From: Marivita sp030148515 | Lineage (GTDB): Bacteria > Pseudomonadota > Alphaproteobacteria > Rhodobacterales > Rhodobacteraceae | NCBI RefSeq assembly: GCF_048006345.1 | Contig: NZ_CP180351.1 | Coordinates: 4,092,001-4,156,000, forward strand | Length of the DNA stretch: 64,000 bases | Reading direction: 5' to 3' | In this document: piece by piece, positions 33,980 through 42,487 of the stretch | How positions within the stretch are numbered: the first letter of the stretch is position 1 | Layout of the letters: each line of letters begins with the position of its first letter | Translations under genes and position numbers: made by a program | Notes under the pieces: model-generated | What the model saw: the letters and a program-made list of their open reading frames with translations, nothing else | The model's database searches: none | Told to the model about the DNA's origin: nothing

Positions 33980-34363
33980 TTACGCGTCTGCGCCCGAAAC
34001 GGGCTTGTAATTTGCATCTTCTGCGATACGGGCCGATTTGCCGCGACGCGAACGGAGGTAGTAGAGCTTGGCGCGACGGACGCGGCCGCGGCGAACAACC
34101 TCGATGCTGTCGATGTTGGTGGAATAGAGCGGGAACACACGTTCCACACCTTCACCGAACGAAATCTTGCGAACTGTGAACGAACCGGCAATGCCAGACC
34201 CCTGACGACGGCTGATGCAGACGCCTTCGTAGTTCTGCACGCGGGTGCGGGTGCCTTCGGTCACTTTGTAGCCGACACGGATGGTGTCGCCTGCTTTGAA
34301 GTCGGGAATGGTTTTCCCGAGGGCGGCAATCTGTTCCGCCTCCAACTGAGCGATAAGATCCAT
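33980..34363 (-). CDS. rplS: 50S ribosomal protein L19
   Basis: A 127-residue large-subunit protein. The motifs GDTIRVGYKVTEGTRTRVQ, NYEGVCISRRQG and FPLYSTNIDSIEVVRRGRVRRAKLYYLR are typical of L19. It normally closes the rpsP-rimM-trmD-rplS operon; here an EthD-like gene and a 300-nt gap separate it from trmD. Confidence 0.97.
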   Translation of the reverse strand: MDLIAQLEAEQIAALGKTIPDFKAGDTIRVGYKVTEGTRTRVQNYEGVCISRRQGSGIAGSFTVRKISFGEGVERVFPLYSTNIDSIEVVRRGRVRRAKLYYLRSRRGKSARIAEDANYKPVSGADA

Positions 34364-34664
34364 CGCTTCTCTCCTAATACTGCTTGCGGTTGGTCCGCAA
34401 AGATGTGCGCGTCCTCAGAGCTCTTGGTCTTCGTCCGGGTCCGCCAGTTCCGAATGATCGGAGCGCCCGCCAGAGATCAGGTCGTCTTTGTCTTGTTCCG
34501 TCCGGGAAGGGTGCGGTTGCGCCATGTCCGAAGACCACACGGAATCACCGCACCGGGCTGACACCCGGAACACGCGCCGTAAACCAGAAGCGCCGCAGTT
34601 AATCAAGGGCCGTTTGGTGTCTCGATGCTCTTGCGGGGCTTGGTTTGGTTGCGCCGGTAACAGG
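34364..34664. other. 301-nt gap upstream of rplS
   Basis: No convincing gene. A leftward frame of 36 codons (ATG at 34525 to 34415), translating as a polar, acidic peptide (MAQPHPSRTEQD ...), is possible but has no ribosome-binding site and no family I know. The region likely holds an rplS promoter or leader (inference). Confidence 0.35.
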
Positions 34665-34973
34665 TCAGGCGATCACTTCGCCAATCAGCATCTGAGGTCG
34701 TGTGTTTGTGAAGTTGGCGATGTCAGCGACCACGGGCCCAGCCGCGCCAAGTGCTGAATCAAGTGCGGACTTGTCGGCAAAGGTCATCGTGGCGATTGCA
34801 TAGCTTTCGGGCGGCGCGTCCGGTCCGCTGGCAAGCCCTTTGGTCACGAGCACAGACTCGATATGCGCACCCATGTATTCGCCGACCATCGGCATATGCG
34901 TGCCAAGATAATAGTCATAGTCGAAGTGGGTGTCGTCCGTGATCGGGTAAATTACCTGTAAGGAAAGTGCCAT
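34665..34973 (-). CDS. EthD-domain protein
   Basis: A 102-residue small dimeric alpha/beta-barrel protein of the EthD type, starting MALSLQVIYPITDDTHFD and carrying the YDYYLGTHMPMV and MTFADKSALDSALGA segments. AAAGGAG precedes the ATG at 34973 by 6 nt, which decides the start over a frame-extended one 30 nt upstream. It lies between trmD and rplS in the leftward ribosomal run, a non-standard position. Its substrate is unknown. Confidence 0.8.
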   Translation of the reverse strand: MALSLQVIYPITDDTHFDYDYYLGTHMPMVGEYMGAHIESVLVTKGLASGPDAPPESYAIATMTFADKSALDSALGAAGPVVADIANFTNTRPQMLIGEVIA

Positions 34974-35036
34974 TTTAAACTCCTTTGGGATTCGCAGTGA
35001 CAAAGGCTTAACACAGATCGCACGATCGTGACGCGA

Positions 35037-35852
35037 TCAATCGTCCCGGTCCCGTCTGGCGCACCAATCGGCCCAAAGGTCGGGACGTCGCGCCCGGGTC
35101 AATTCTTCGGATTGCGCTTTGCGCCATTTGGCGATTTCGCCATGGTGGCCTGACATCAGGACGGGTGGAATTTCCTGTTCGCGCCACACCGCGGGCCGGG
35201 TGTATTGCGGATGCTCCAACAGCCCGTCGGAGAAGCTTTCTTCTTCCGTCGATGCCTCGTTGCCGAGCACTCCCGGCAAGAGCCTTACGGTGGCATCGAT
35301 CATGGCCTGCGCCGCAATCTCGCCGCCGGTCAGGACAAAGTCGCCAAGGCTGACTTCGATCACTCGGTAGTGGTCGATCACGCGTTGATCCAAACCTTCG
35401 AACCGGCCACAGATCAGCGTCACGCCCGGCCCCGCGGCAAGCTGTTGCGCCATGACCTGGGTCAGGCGTCTTCCGCGTGGGCTGAGGTAAATCAGGGGCG
35501 CACTTGGGGCGATCCGAGCACGGGCGTGGTCAATGGCGGCGGCCATCACGTCGGGTCGCAGCACCATGCCCGCGCCTCCACCGGCAGGGGTGTCATCGAC
35601 ATTGCGGTGTTTGCCTTCGCCAAATTCGCGCAATGGCACAGTTTCAAGCTGCCACAGCCCATCCTGGAGCGCGCGTCCGGTCAGAGATTGCCCCAGCAGA
35701 CCGGGAAACGCGTCCGGCAGAAGGGTGATCACCTGCGCCTTCCATGCCCGGGCCAGTTCCGGCGCGTCTTCCATCAGATCGCGCGGTACCAGCGAAGGCC
35801 GGATTGTCTTGCGACCATGGGAGCGTTGCGGCGGTGTTTTGGGATCGTCCAT
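35037..35852 (-). CDS. trmD: tRNA (guanine-37-N1)-methyltransferase
   Basis: Methylates G37 of tRNAs reading CNN codons to prevent frameshifting. The trefoil-knot (SPOUT) motifs PAGGGAGMVLRP, ICGRFEGLDQRVIDH and VSLGDFVLTGGEIAA are all present. The 271 residues include an extra 35-residue N-terminal segment (MDDPKTPPQRSHGRK ...) compared with the usual start. The ATG at 35852 has AAGG upstream; an internal ATG at residue 27 is the alternative. It is part of the extended rpsP-rimM-trmD-rplS run. Confidence 0.94.
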   Translation of the reverse strand: MDDPKTPPQRSHGRKTIRPSLVPRDLMEDAPELARAWKAQVITLLPDAFPGLLGQSLTGRALQDGLWQLETVPLREFGEGKHRNVDDTPAGGGAGMVLRPDVMAAAIDHARARIAPSAPLIYLSPRGRRLTQVMAQQLAAGPGVTLICGRFEGLDQRVIDHYRVIEVSLGDFVLTGGEIAAQAMIDATVRLLPGVLGNEASTEEESFSDGLLEHPQYTRPAVWREQEIPPVLMSGHHGEIAKWRKAQSEELTRARRPDLWADWCARRDRDD

Positions 35853-35912
35853 CTGGGCAGCCTTTTGGTGACGCCGATGGCTTTAGTGGCTTGTCGCCCA
35901 AAAGACCACAGG

Positions 35913-36461
35913 TCAGGCGGTCACGGGTGTTGCCAGCATATCCCGCATCGCAAGCATGGCTTCCGGCGCGGAAAAGAAGTGCGACAACGCGCCTGCCTCG
36001 GCGGGGCTGGCGCGCATCATCCGATCGATGAGCCACAGCTCTCGGATCTGGTCATCGTCCAGTTGCGACAGGTCCGAGGCGTCCCACCGCGCAATGATCT
36101 GCGACAGCACCATGCCGATCTGTTCTTCATCTGATACGAAGCCGGGGTGACCTGGAGCGGCGGTCATCCGTGCCCCAAGTGTTGCCCGGATCGACACAGG
36201 ATCAGGAGGCATTCCCTTGAGCGCGTCCAGCGCGGAGGAGTGCAGGAGCGAGTGATACGTTTTCTTTGACGGCTCTTGTTTCAGCGAGGATGGAGCAATC
36301 TGAGGAAAAACTGCGATGGTTGCGGCAGCGATGCTGATCGCGCCGAAAACGCCCAAGACCATGAAGGCCAAGGAGACCGCGAATTCGTGCAATGTGATTG
36401 TCACCACACCCGGTGAGAGCGCGGCCATCACCAACAGCAAACGTCGTTTTACGCGATCCAC
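35913..36461 (-). CDS. Hypothetical membrane protein with helical C-terminal domain
   Basis: About 182 residues. The N-terminal part has two hydrophobic helices (ITLHEFAVSLAFMVLGVFGAI region), and the soluble C-terminal part is alpha-helical. No family is recognised. The start is uncertain: a GTG at 36461 with GGGGA upstream is my choice, and a TTG at 36482 is possible. It lies between the sulfotransferase-like gene and trmD in the leftward run. Confidence 0.55.
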   Translation of the reverse strand: MDRVKRRLLLVMAALSPGVVTITLHEFAVSLAFMVLGVFGAISIAAATIAVFPQIAPSSLKQEPSKKTYHSLLHSSALDALKGMPPDPVSIRATLGARMTAAPGHPGFVSDEEQIGMVLSQIIARWDASDLSQLDDDQIRELWLIDRMMRASPAEAGALSHFFSAPEAMLAMRDMLATPVTA

Positions 36462-36569
36462 AGTGGTCTGTCCCCAAGGCAACCATGTAGGCGTAAACCT
36501 GCCAAGTGGCGATTTTTCGCCGGAATTCAGGCAACGACGTGTCTATTTTTCGGCAAAAAGATGGCTGCC

Positions 36570-37370
36570 TCAGGAGGCTGGGCGCTGCGCCATCTTGCGA
36601 ACAATCCGTTTGGCATCCTGCACGTCGCGTTCCGGAAGGTCGCTGCGGTTGAGGGCCAGAAACACCGCATCAATGCCAAGGTCGGGCTGCACGTTTTCAG
36701 GCGGCAACACGACGACGGCGTCGCGGTCCAGCTCCGTAAGCTCGAGCAGCGTGACCAGTGGATCAAGCGGCCCAAGTGGCAGGGTGGCCGCGTCTTCGAG
36801 AAGAAACGAGGTTACGCGGGCAGGAGCCACATCATGGGCGATCTCCTCGAGAATATCATCGAGGCTGCGGGCAGCGTCGAATTGGTTGCTATAGGTCTCG
36901 AAATCGTCGGTCAGGCGGGTGCTGCGGAGGTTCTGCCACCATGTGCTGCGCAGCCACGGCTCTCGCATCCTTGTGGAGAAATAGAAGGTCAGGTCAGTGT
37001 CATTGCCGAAACGTCGGAACGCGGCATCGCTCAGGCACTTCATCACCAATCCCGCACTGTCATAGCATTCAAGGCCGTGACGACCGGGCATGTGCCCTGA
37101 CAAATCTTCCGAGGACATCAGGATCGGGCGCGGGTCCTTTCGGTCGACCGTTTCGAAAAAGGCGATGGCCGCCCGGGCAACCGCAGCCAATGTTTTCTTC
37201 TTCGGGTCGATCGAAAAGGCGCGTGCGCTTTCGGTAAGACCGTCAAACGCCTCTTTGAGAAAAACCCGCACATGGGGCTCCAGCACGCTAGCGTTCTCGC
37301 GCAGCATGGACTGAACGCTGGTCGTACCGGTTTTGTGAAAGCCCGCGTGAATGACGATCCGTGTCGTCAC
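36570..37370 (-). CDS. Sulfotransferase-like P-loop protein
   Basis: A 266-residue protein with an N-terminal PAPS-binding-type P-loop IVIHAGFHKTGTTSVQ (residues about 5-20) and a later serine region (ILMSSEDLSG) matching the 3'-phosphate site of sulfotransferases. The acceptor is unknown; family members sulfate polysaccharides, lipids or small molecules. The start is a GTG overlapping the rimM stop (GTGA). It is therefore embedded between rimM and trmD, an unexpected site for a sulfotransferase. Confidence 0.75.
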   Translation of the reverse strand: MTTRIVIHAGFHKTGTTSVQSMLRENASVLEPHVRVFLKEAFDGLTESARAFSIDPKKKTLAAVARAAIAFFETVDRKDPRPILMSSEDLSGHMPGRHGLECYDSAGLVMKCLSDAAFRRFGNDTDLTFYFSTRMREPWLRSTWWQNLRSTRLTDDFETYSNQFDAARSLDDILEEIAHDVAPARVTSFLLEDAATLPLGPLDPLVTLLELTELDRDAVVVLPPENVQPDLGIDAVFLALNRSDLPERDVQDAKRIVRKMAQRPAS

Positions 37371-37873
37371 GAAAACAGGCCCTCTGGCGGATCGGCCACA
37401 ATGCGCCCCTGCGCAAGGTCCACCGTCGGCACCACGGCTTTGGTAAAGGGCAACAACACCGTCTGTTTCTGCCCCGGTGCGCTGAGTTCAAGCAGGTCGT
37501 CCGCGCCGTTGTTGATGACGGCCAAAACCTTGCCCAAAGATGCGCCACCGGTGTCCGTGACCTCAAGCCCAATCAGGTCTGCATGGTAGAATTCGTCATC
37601 GGGAAGCGACGGCAGCCGGTCGCGCGGCACAAAAAGCTGCGTTCCGCGCAGCGCGTCAGCCTCTTCCTTGGTTGCGATGCCGGACATGCGCGCGGCGAGA
37701 CCGTTCTTGATCTGACGCGTGATCTTGACGGTAAAGCTGCGTTTTCCGTCTTCGGTCTCAAGAGGCGTGTAACTCGCGATATCCTCGGGGATCGCGGTAA
37801 AGCTCTTGAGGCGCACTTCACCCCTGACCCCGAAGGAGCCGGCAATTGCGCCAACGCAGACTTTTTCACTCAC
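37367..37873 (-). CDS. rimM: Ribosome maturation factor RimM
   Basis: A 168-residue 30S assembly factor that binds S19. The N-terminal RimM domain begins VCVGAIAGSFGVRGEVRLKSF, and a PRC-barrel-like C-terminal domain contains DLIGLEVTDTGGASLGKV. No ATG fits the conserved N-terminus; a GTG at 37873, preceded by GGGAG 7 nt upstream, is the start. Its last codons overlap the sulfotransferase-like gene. Confidence 0.93.
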   Translation of the reverse strand: MSEKVCVGAIAGSFGVRGEVRLKSFTAIPEDIASYTPLETEDGKRSFTVKITRQIKNGLAARMSGIATKEEADALRGTQLFVPRDRLPSLPDDEFYHADLIGLEVTDTGGASLGKVLAVINNGADDLLELSAPGQKQTVLLPFTKAVVPTVDLAQGRIVADPPEGLFS

Positions 37874-37947
37874 GGATATGCTCCCGGTCGCTTTGCACGA
37901 CTGGATAGACCAGACCGTTATGTGGACGCAATCGCCTGCGTGCGAGA

Positions 37948-38769
37948 TCAGCCGCCGATGCTGAACACGCGGGTCACGCCAAAGCGCACCCCCCACTGTT
38001 CGTCTGAGCCTTGCTTGACGATCGGGCTGTCTGCGGCGTCATCGGTGAACTTTTCATAGGTGACGGCACCTTCCAGCCCCCAGACGTCGTTGATCTGATA
38101 GCGTGCGCCGAATTCGATACCGGCAGAGACCATACCACCTTCAGGATCGTAGGCGGGCAGGGCAGCACTGGATTCAGCGGGGGTGATGCCGAAATAGGTG
38201 TCGCTATAGGCGTCGTCGCCAAAGAACAGGCGCGGCCCCATTGACAGGCGCAGACGATCCGTCGGGCGCAGGATCGCGTCTGCGCCAATTTCACCGACCC
38301 AACCTTCATGACCGCCAAAGCCGCGACGGACTTCGCCGAAGGCAGCGAAATTCTGGGTGCCGTAGCGCAGGGACACGCCCAGTTCGACCGCCGCGTCGAT
38401 GTCATCAAGACCCGCCAGTTCGGCAAAATCGTCGGTCTTGCGTTCCTCGATAAACCGGAACGACCCGCCAAAGGTCAGTCCCATGCTGTCAGCCCAAGGA
38501 TCGGGGTTGCCGAATGTGCGCCCGCTGCGCAGCGCGAGATAATTGAAGCTGAAGCCAAGATCAGCGCCGATGGCATTGTCGTCAGAGCCGAAATATTCAG
38601 GTGTGCTTGCGACGCCACCGCGCAGGGTGAACGTCAGCTGCGGTTTGGCTGGGGCCGGAGCTGGGGTCATCACATCGGTCTGTGTCGCAGACTGCGAGGG
38701 GCCAGCGGCGTAGGCCGGTGCAGCAAGGCCAAGGGCGAAGGTAGAGACGACAGCAAGACGTGTGAGCAT
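37948..38769 (-). CDS. MipA/OmpV-type outer-membrane protein
   Basis: A 273-residue protein with a signal peptide (MLTRLAVVSTFALGLAAPAYA, cleavage near 21). Beta-strand segments fit an outer-membrane barrel, with an aromatic end (VRFGVTRVFSIGG). The segments LRGGVASTPEYFGSDDNAIG and RLFFGDDAYSDTYFGIT match MipA/OmpV. The ATG at 38769 has AGGAG 9 nt upstream. It lies between rpsP and rimM, which normally touch, so it is an insertion in the ribosomal cluster. Specificity unknown. Confidence 0.85.
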   Translation of the reverse strand: MLTRLAVVSTFALGLAAPAYAAGPSQSATQTDVMTPAPAPAKPQLTFTLRGGVASTPEYFGSDDNAIGADLGFSFNYLALRSGRTFGNPDPWADSMGLTFGGSFRFIEERKTDDFAELAGLDDIDAAVELGVSLRYGTQNFAAFGEVRRGFGGHEGWVGEIGADAILRPTDRLRLSMGPRLFFGDDAYSDTYFGITPAESSAALPAYDPEGGMVSAGIEFGARYQINDVWGLEGAVTYEKFTDDAADSPIVKQGSDEQWGVRFGVTRVFSIGG

Positions 38770-38996
38770 GACATTTGGCTCCTGTTGGGCAGCATGCGGT
38801 TGGTTTATGACATGGAGCGGCACGGCGGCGGGGTCAAGCAAAGCGCCACACGCCACAGAAAATGCCGCGTCAATGACACTCGCCTGTTGCGAGAGTGGCG
38901 CGGTCTTGGTCACAGAATGTTCAGGAGGGTCCTGCACGGGGGCAGGTGGGGTGCAGATGACCGGGTGGGCCGGCCATCTGCGAAGACAGTCCGCGA

Positions 38997-39386
38997 TTAC
39001 TCCGCGGTTGCCTCTTCGACGGCCGGGGCAGCTGCGGCTTCGGCAGCTTCAGCTGCTTTGGCGGCCTTTGCCTGTGCGCGTTCGGTTGCTGCTTTGCCCG
39101 GAACGGCTTTCTTCGGGTTGTTGCGGACTTTCTTTTCGACGACGCCAGCGGCTTCGAGGAAGCGTGCCACGCGATCGGTCGTCTGTGCGCCCTGGCTCAT
39201 CCAGTACTGGATGCGCTCAACGTCCATTTTCACGCGCTCTTCGCTGTCTTTCGGCAGAAGCGGGTTATAAACACCCAGCTTTTCGATGAAACGGCCATCG
39301 CGCGGCATGCGGCTGTCGGCAGCAACGATGCGGTAGAAGGGGCGCTTTTTGGAACCGCCACGGGCGAGACGAATTTTGATAGACAT
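38997..39386 (-). CDS. rpsP: 30S ribosomal protein S16
   Basis: A 129-residue small-subunit protein with the family start MSIKIRLARGGSKKRPFYRIV and the segment RDGRFIEKLGVYNPL. An Ala/Glu-rich C-terminal tail of about 40 residues is typical of alphaproteobacterial S16. It heads the rpsP-rimM-trmD-rplS series and follows the chorismate mutase gene by 41 nt. Confidence 0.97.
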   Translation of the reverse strand: MSIKIRLARGGSKKRPFYRIVAADSRMPRDGRFIEKLGVYNPLLPKDSEERVKMDVERIQYWMSQGAQTTDRVARFLEAAGVVEKKVRNNPKKAVPGKAATERAQAKAAKAAEAAEAAAAPAVEEATAE

Positions 39387-39427
39387 GTGATCTTCTCCTA
39401 AGGTTTTCGAATTGACGGGATGGCCCG

Positions 39428-39727
39428 TCAGGATTGCTTCTGTTTGTGGTGTTGGATGACTTCCTGGATGATGAAATTCAGGAATTTCTTGGCGAACTCA
39501 GGATCAAGATCTGCCTGGGTCGCAAGCTCTTCGAGCCGCGCGATCTGGGTCGCTTCGCGCGCGGGGTCTGAGGGCGGGAGGTCGTGCTGGGCTTTGAGAA
39601 CCCCAACAGCCTGCGTGTGTTTGAACCGCTCGGCCAATGTGAACACGAGGATCGCGTCCAGCCGGTCTATGCTTTCGCGGTGACCCCTGAGCAGCTCTGC
39701 GGCGCGGGTCACGGGATCGGTGGTCAT
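39428..39727 (-). CDS. Chorismate mutase type II (AroQ)
   Basis: A 99-residue all-helical enzyme that converts chorismate to prephenate for Phe and Tyr. The N-terminal helix has the pattern RxxIDRLDAILVFTLAERF with the conserved Arg and Asp. A KAQHDLPPSDPAREA stretch and a final RLEELATQADLDPEFAKKFLNF helix complete the AroQ fold. The ATG at 39727 is 1 nt after the stop of the last GNAT gene, so translation is linked. Its place upstream of rpsP is conserved in many alphaproteobacteria. Confidence 0.9.
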   Translation of the reverse strand: MTTDPVTRAAELLRGHRESIDRLDAILVFTLAERFKHTQAVGVLKAQHDLPPSDPAREATQIARLEELATQADLDPEFAKKFLNFIIQEVIQHHKQKQS

Positions 39728-39728
39728 A

Positions 39729-40334
39729 TCAGTCAATGGCCCAGCCTTTCGGTTTGAACAGAGGGTCTTGGTAATGGGCGATTTCCATGTCGATGCCATG
39801 GGCAAGCTGCGTGCCGCGCAGGGCGTCGGGCGAAGGGTGCCGGTAGCAGACATCGTTGCCGTCGACGGTGGGCGCGTCATGGTCTTTCTTGGCGCCAAGG
39901 CGCTCCGCCAGCCGAATGCTGTCGAGGTTCTTGGGATCCAGATAGCTGACCGCCGTTTCCCAGCCTTTCTCGTCATAGAAATATCGGCGCACCCGATGGG
40001 TCGCTTCAAGCGCGAAGCCCTTGCCTGCGCGATCCGGCCAGATGATCCACGCAATTTCCCGTTCCGGCCATTTCGCGGGTGACCAGCCACCGGCCATGCC
40101 AACCGTTTCCTCGGTATCCTTGAGGTGCACCATCCACATGCCAAAGCCGCGGATTTCCCAGTGCCCGATCTCGGCGGCATAGAGCATCCACGCCTCGTAG
40201 CCATTGAGCGGTCCACCCATGAACCGCGAGCGGTATGAGGCGAAGGTGGCTTTGAAGTCGGGATAGTCTTCGGCCTTGGGGCTGCGCAGAACAAGCCGCT
40301 TGGTTTCGAGAACGGGGATGTCGCGGTGGCCCAT
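39729..40334 (-). CDS. GNAT acetyltransferase E (last of five)
   Basis: A 201-residue RimJ/RimL-type GNAT beginning with the motif VLETKRLVLRSPKAEDYPD. The acetyl-CoA-binding beta-bulge pattern is RAGKGFALEATHRVRR, and WSPAKWPEREIAWII lies upstream of it. The ATG shares one nt with the previous stop (TGATG). It is the longest of the array and precedes the chorismate mutase by 1 nt. The substrate is unknown. Confidence 0.88.
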   Translation of the reverse strand: MGHRDIPVLETKRLVLRSPKAEDYPDFKATFASYRSRFMGGPLNGYEAWMLYAAEIGHWEIRGFGMWMVHLKDTEETVGMAGGWSPAKWPEREIAWIIWPDRAGKGFALEATHRVRRYFYDEKGWETAVSYLDPKNLDSIRLAERLGAKKDHDAPTVDGNDVCYRHPSPDALRGTQLAHGIDMEIAHYQDPLFKPKGWAID

Positions 40335-40909
40335 CAGAGCACCTCCGCCAGTGTGTAGCGGTAGACCAGCGTGACCTCATCATCCTCGACGATCTCGCCA
40401 TCGGGTTCCGCGCCCAGCCGTTCGGCAAGTGCAATGGAGCGGGAGTTGGCCGGGTCGATATAGCTGACGAGCGTTGTCCATTTCAGAACATCCGTCGCGA
40501 AGTCCAGAATGCAGCGACCTGCCTCGTAAGCGATGCTTTGACCTTCGGCTTTGGCATCGAGCAGGAAGCCAAGCTCCGGCTCAAGGTCTCCCGGTTCAAA
40601 CCCGATCAGGACAAAGCCCAGCACGTCACCGGTCTGTGCATCTTCTAGCGTCCAACCGCCATGCCCGTGCAGCATCCAGCCGGAGGACAACTGCACAAAC
40701 TCGCGCCATGCGTCAGCCCGTGTCATGGGACCGCCGATGCCACGGCCCCGTTCGGAGCAGGCGATGTCGGCAAGGCAGTCGAAGTCGCCAACGCGCGGGG
40801 CACGCAGTACCAATCGGTCCGTGCGCAGGACGGGCACCTGTTCGGAAAGCTGCGCGGCGATGGACGCAGCTACCCCGGTCGATGCGGTTTCACAGCCCAT
40901 GCGCATCAT
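40334..40909 (-). CDS. GNAT acetyltransferase D
   Basis: A 191-residue GNAT of the RimJ/RimL type. A 23-residue N-terminal extension (MMRMGCETASTGVAAS ...) precedes the family motif VLRTDRLVLRAPRVGD. The acetyl-CoA site is AKAEGQSIAYEAGRC. The ATG overlaps the previous stop by 4 nt (ATGA) and the stop shares a base with the next start (TGATG). The substrate is unknown. Confidence 0.86.
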   Translation of the reverse strand: MMRMGCETASTGVAASIAAQLSEQVPVLRTDRLVLRAPRVGDFDCLADIACSERGRGIGGPMTRADAWREFVQLSSGWMLHGHGGWTLEDAQTGDVLGFVLIGFEPGDLEPELGFLLDAKAEGQSIAYEAGRCILDFATDVLKWTTLVSYIDPANSRSIALAERLGAEPDGEIVEDDEVTLVYRYTLAEVL

Positions 40910-41424
40910 GCCGCCACCTCCGGGCTGGGATGCCGATAGACGGTCGCCACCTTGTCGCGGAGCGTGATGTCCGGTTCGCGTACCGCGCCCATGCGCAGCG
41001 CCATAGCCTGAGAGCGGGCGTTGTCCGGTGCGATGAAACTGGGCAGGTGGGTCAACCCCAGATGCGTCTCGGCGGCCTGCCGTGCGGCCATGGCAGCCTC
41101 ATAGGCGATGCCTTTGCCTTCGTGTTCGGCCGTCACGGCATAGCCCAGTTCGGGTTCCGGCCAGTCCAGTGGATGGAAGATACCGGCAAAGCCAATGAAG
41201 GTGTCATCGCCCTTGAGCGTGATGTGCCATTGCCCGTGGCCCCGCAGATGCCACTGGCCAAGACCGATCATCAGCATGCGACCCACATCGAGCGGCTCGG
41301 CCGGGCCACCGGTGAAGCGGCTTCGTGGGTCTTGGAAGTAGGCGCAGAGCGGCTCAAAGTCCTGCGGGCCGGGGGCGCGCAGGATCAGGCGTTCGGTCTC
41401 GATCACGGGAATCTCGAAACTCAT
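40906..41424 (-). CDS. GNAT acetyltransferase C
   Basis: A 172-residue GNAT. The N-terminus is VIETERLILRAPGPQDFEPL, the mid-section IFHPLDWPEPELGYAV is nearly the same as in its neighbours, and the acetyl-CoA motif is EHEGKGIAYEAAMAARQ. Overlaps of 4 nt on both sides (ATGA) show translational coupling. Substrate unknown. Confidence 0.88.
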   Translation of the reverse strand: MSFEIPVIETERLILRAPGPQDFEPLCAYFQDPRSRFTGGPAEPLDVGRMLMIGLGQWHLRGHGQWHITLKGDDTFIGFAGIFHPLDWPEPELGYAVTAEHEGKGIAYEAAMAARQAAETHLGLTHLPSFIAPDNARSQAMALRMGAVREPDITLRDKVATVYRHPSPEVAA

Positions 41425-41948
41425 GCCAGCGCCTCCGGTCCCGGATGGCGGTAGAGCATGTCTTCACCCATGTTTGGATTGTCGTAGGTGCGCTCATAGA
41501 CGGCGCCCATCCGTTCGGCGAGGCGGATCGACCGGGTGTTGCCCGGTACGATGTTTGAGGTCAGCGTGGTGAAGCCAAGGTCGTCATAGGCCCATTGGCG
41601 CACCCGCGTAGCTGCCTCATAGGCGACGCCCTTGCCTTCGAACCCGTCGAACACAACCCAACCCACTTCGGGTTCGGGCCAGCCTTCGGGATTCCAGATG
41701 CCGCTGATCCCGGCCGGTTTGCCGGTCGCCCTGTCTTCGATGGTGAAATAGCCGTAGCCGTGCCAGTGCCAGTGGCCCACGTTCAGCGTGAACCAGCGCC
41801 AAGAGTCAGAGCGGTTGGTGTACCCGCCAAAGCCCTGGGAGCGGGTTTCGTCCATCAGGAAGGCGATCATCGCTTCAGCGTCGACCTTTTGTGGGCCGCG
41901 CAGGATCAGGCGTTCGGTTTCAAGGACGGGTGCGTTCGTGAGGCTCAT
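41421..41948 (-). CDS. GNAT acetyltransferase B
   Basis: A 175-residue GNAT: VLETERLILRGPQKVDAEAM at the start, IWNPEGWPEPEVGWVV in the middle, acetyl-CoA motif GFEGKGVAYEAATRVRQ, and the C-terminal pattern EDMLYRHPGPEALA. The region shared with copies C and E points to tandem duplication. It is flanked by ATGA overlaps on both sides. Confidence 0.88.
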   Translation of the reverse strand: MSLTNAPVLETERLILRGPQKVDAEAMIAFLMDETRSQGFGGYTNRSDSWRWFTLNVGHWHWHGYGYFTIEDRATGKPAGISGIWNPEGWPEPEVGWVVFDGFEGKGVAYEAATRVRQWAYDDLGFTTLTSNIVPGNTRSIRLAERMGAVYERTYDNPNMGEDMLYRHPGPEALA

Positions 41949-42481
41949 GCATAGGCCTCCGGGCTGCCGTCGATGTCCGGGCTGTGACGGTAGACAACGG
42001 TTTCCTCGGGAGTTTCGCCGTCGGGCAGCGGGGCGTTCGCATCCAGAATAGCGCCAAGCCGTTCGGCCAGTGCGCGCGAGCGCACGTTTTCGGGGGTTAT
42101 ATAGCTGACAAGGGTGTCAAAGCCCTGTTCCCAAGCCCATCCAAGCGCAGCGGTCGCCGCTTCGGTCGCGTAGCCTTTGCCTTCGGCCTTCTCAAACAGG
42201 GTCCAGCCTATCTCGCGTTCGGGAAAATGCGGCGGTTGGGTGATGGCGACCTGACCGACAAACTCGCCCTCGGCCGTATCGACGGCCCACGCCCCATGCC
42301 CCATCCAGTCCCACGCAACCACCTCGGACGACAGCCCATAGAACAGGTGTGTCTTGTTCTTGGGAGCGCCCACATAGGCGGCGCGCGGCGTCTGATAGAA
42401 GGCCCAGAAGGCTTCCATGTCGTCCATGCGATGTGGACGCAGACGCAACCGCGGCGTGGTTATGACGGGGGCTTCACGCAT
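41945..42481 (-). CDS. GNAT acetyltransferase A (first of five)
   Basis: A 178-residue GNAT, first in the array and 6 nt after the ffh stop. It starts MREAPVITTPRLRLRPHRMDD. Its acetyl-CoA segment is KAEGKGYATEAATAALG, and TQPPHFPEREIGWTLFE precedes it. A TTG 3 nt upstream is an alternative start. Its closest relatives in this window are copies B-E; the shared C-terminal VVYRHSPDIDG is family-like. Confidence 0.87.
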   Translation of the reverse strand: MREAPVITTPRLRLRPHRMDDMEAFWAFYQTPRAAYVGAPKNKTHLFYGLSSEVVAWDWMGHGAWAVDTAEGEFVGQVAITQPPHFPEREIGWTLFEKAEGKGYATEAATAALGWAWEQGFDTLVSYITPENVRSRALAERLGAILDANAPLPDGETPEETVVYRHSPDIDGSPEAYA

Positions 42482-42487
42482 CAAGAG

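Noticed and set aside
34488..34757. Rightward frame of about 89 codons between trmD and rplS
   Set aside because: It overlaps the EthD-like gene, lacks a ribosome-binding site and any family resemblance.
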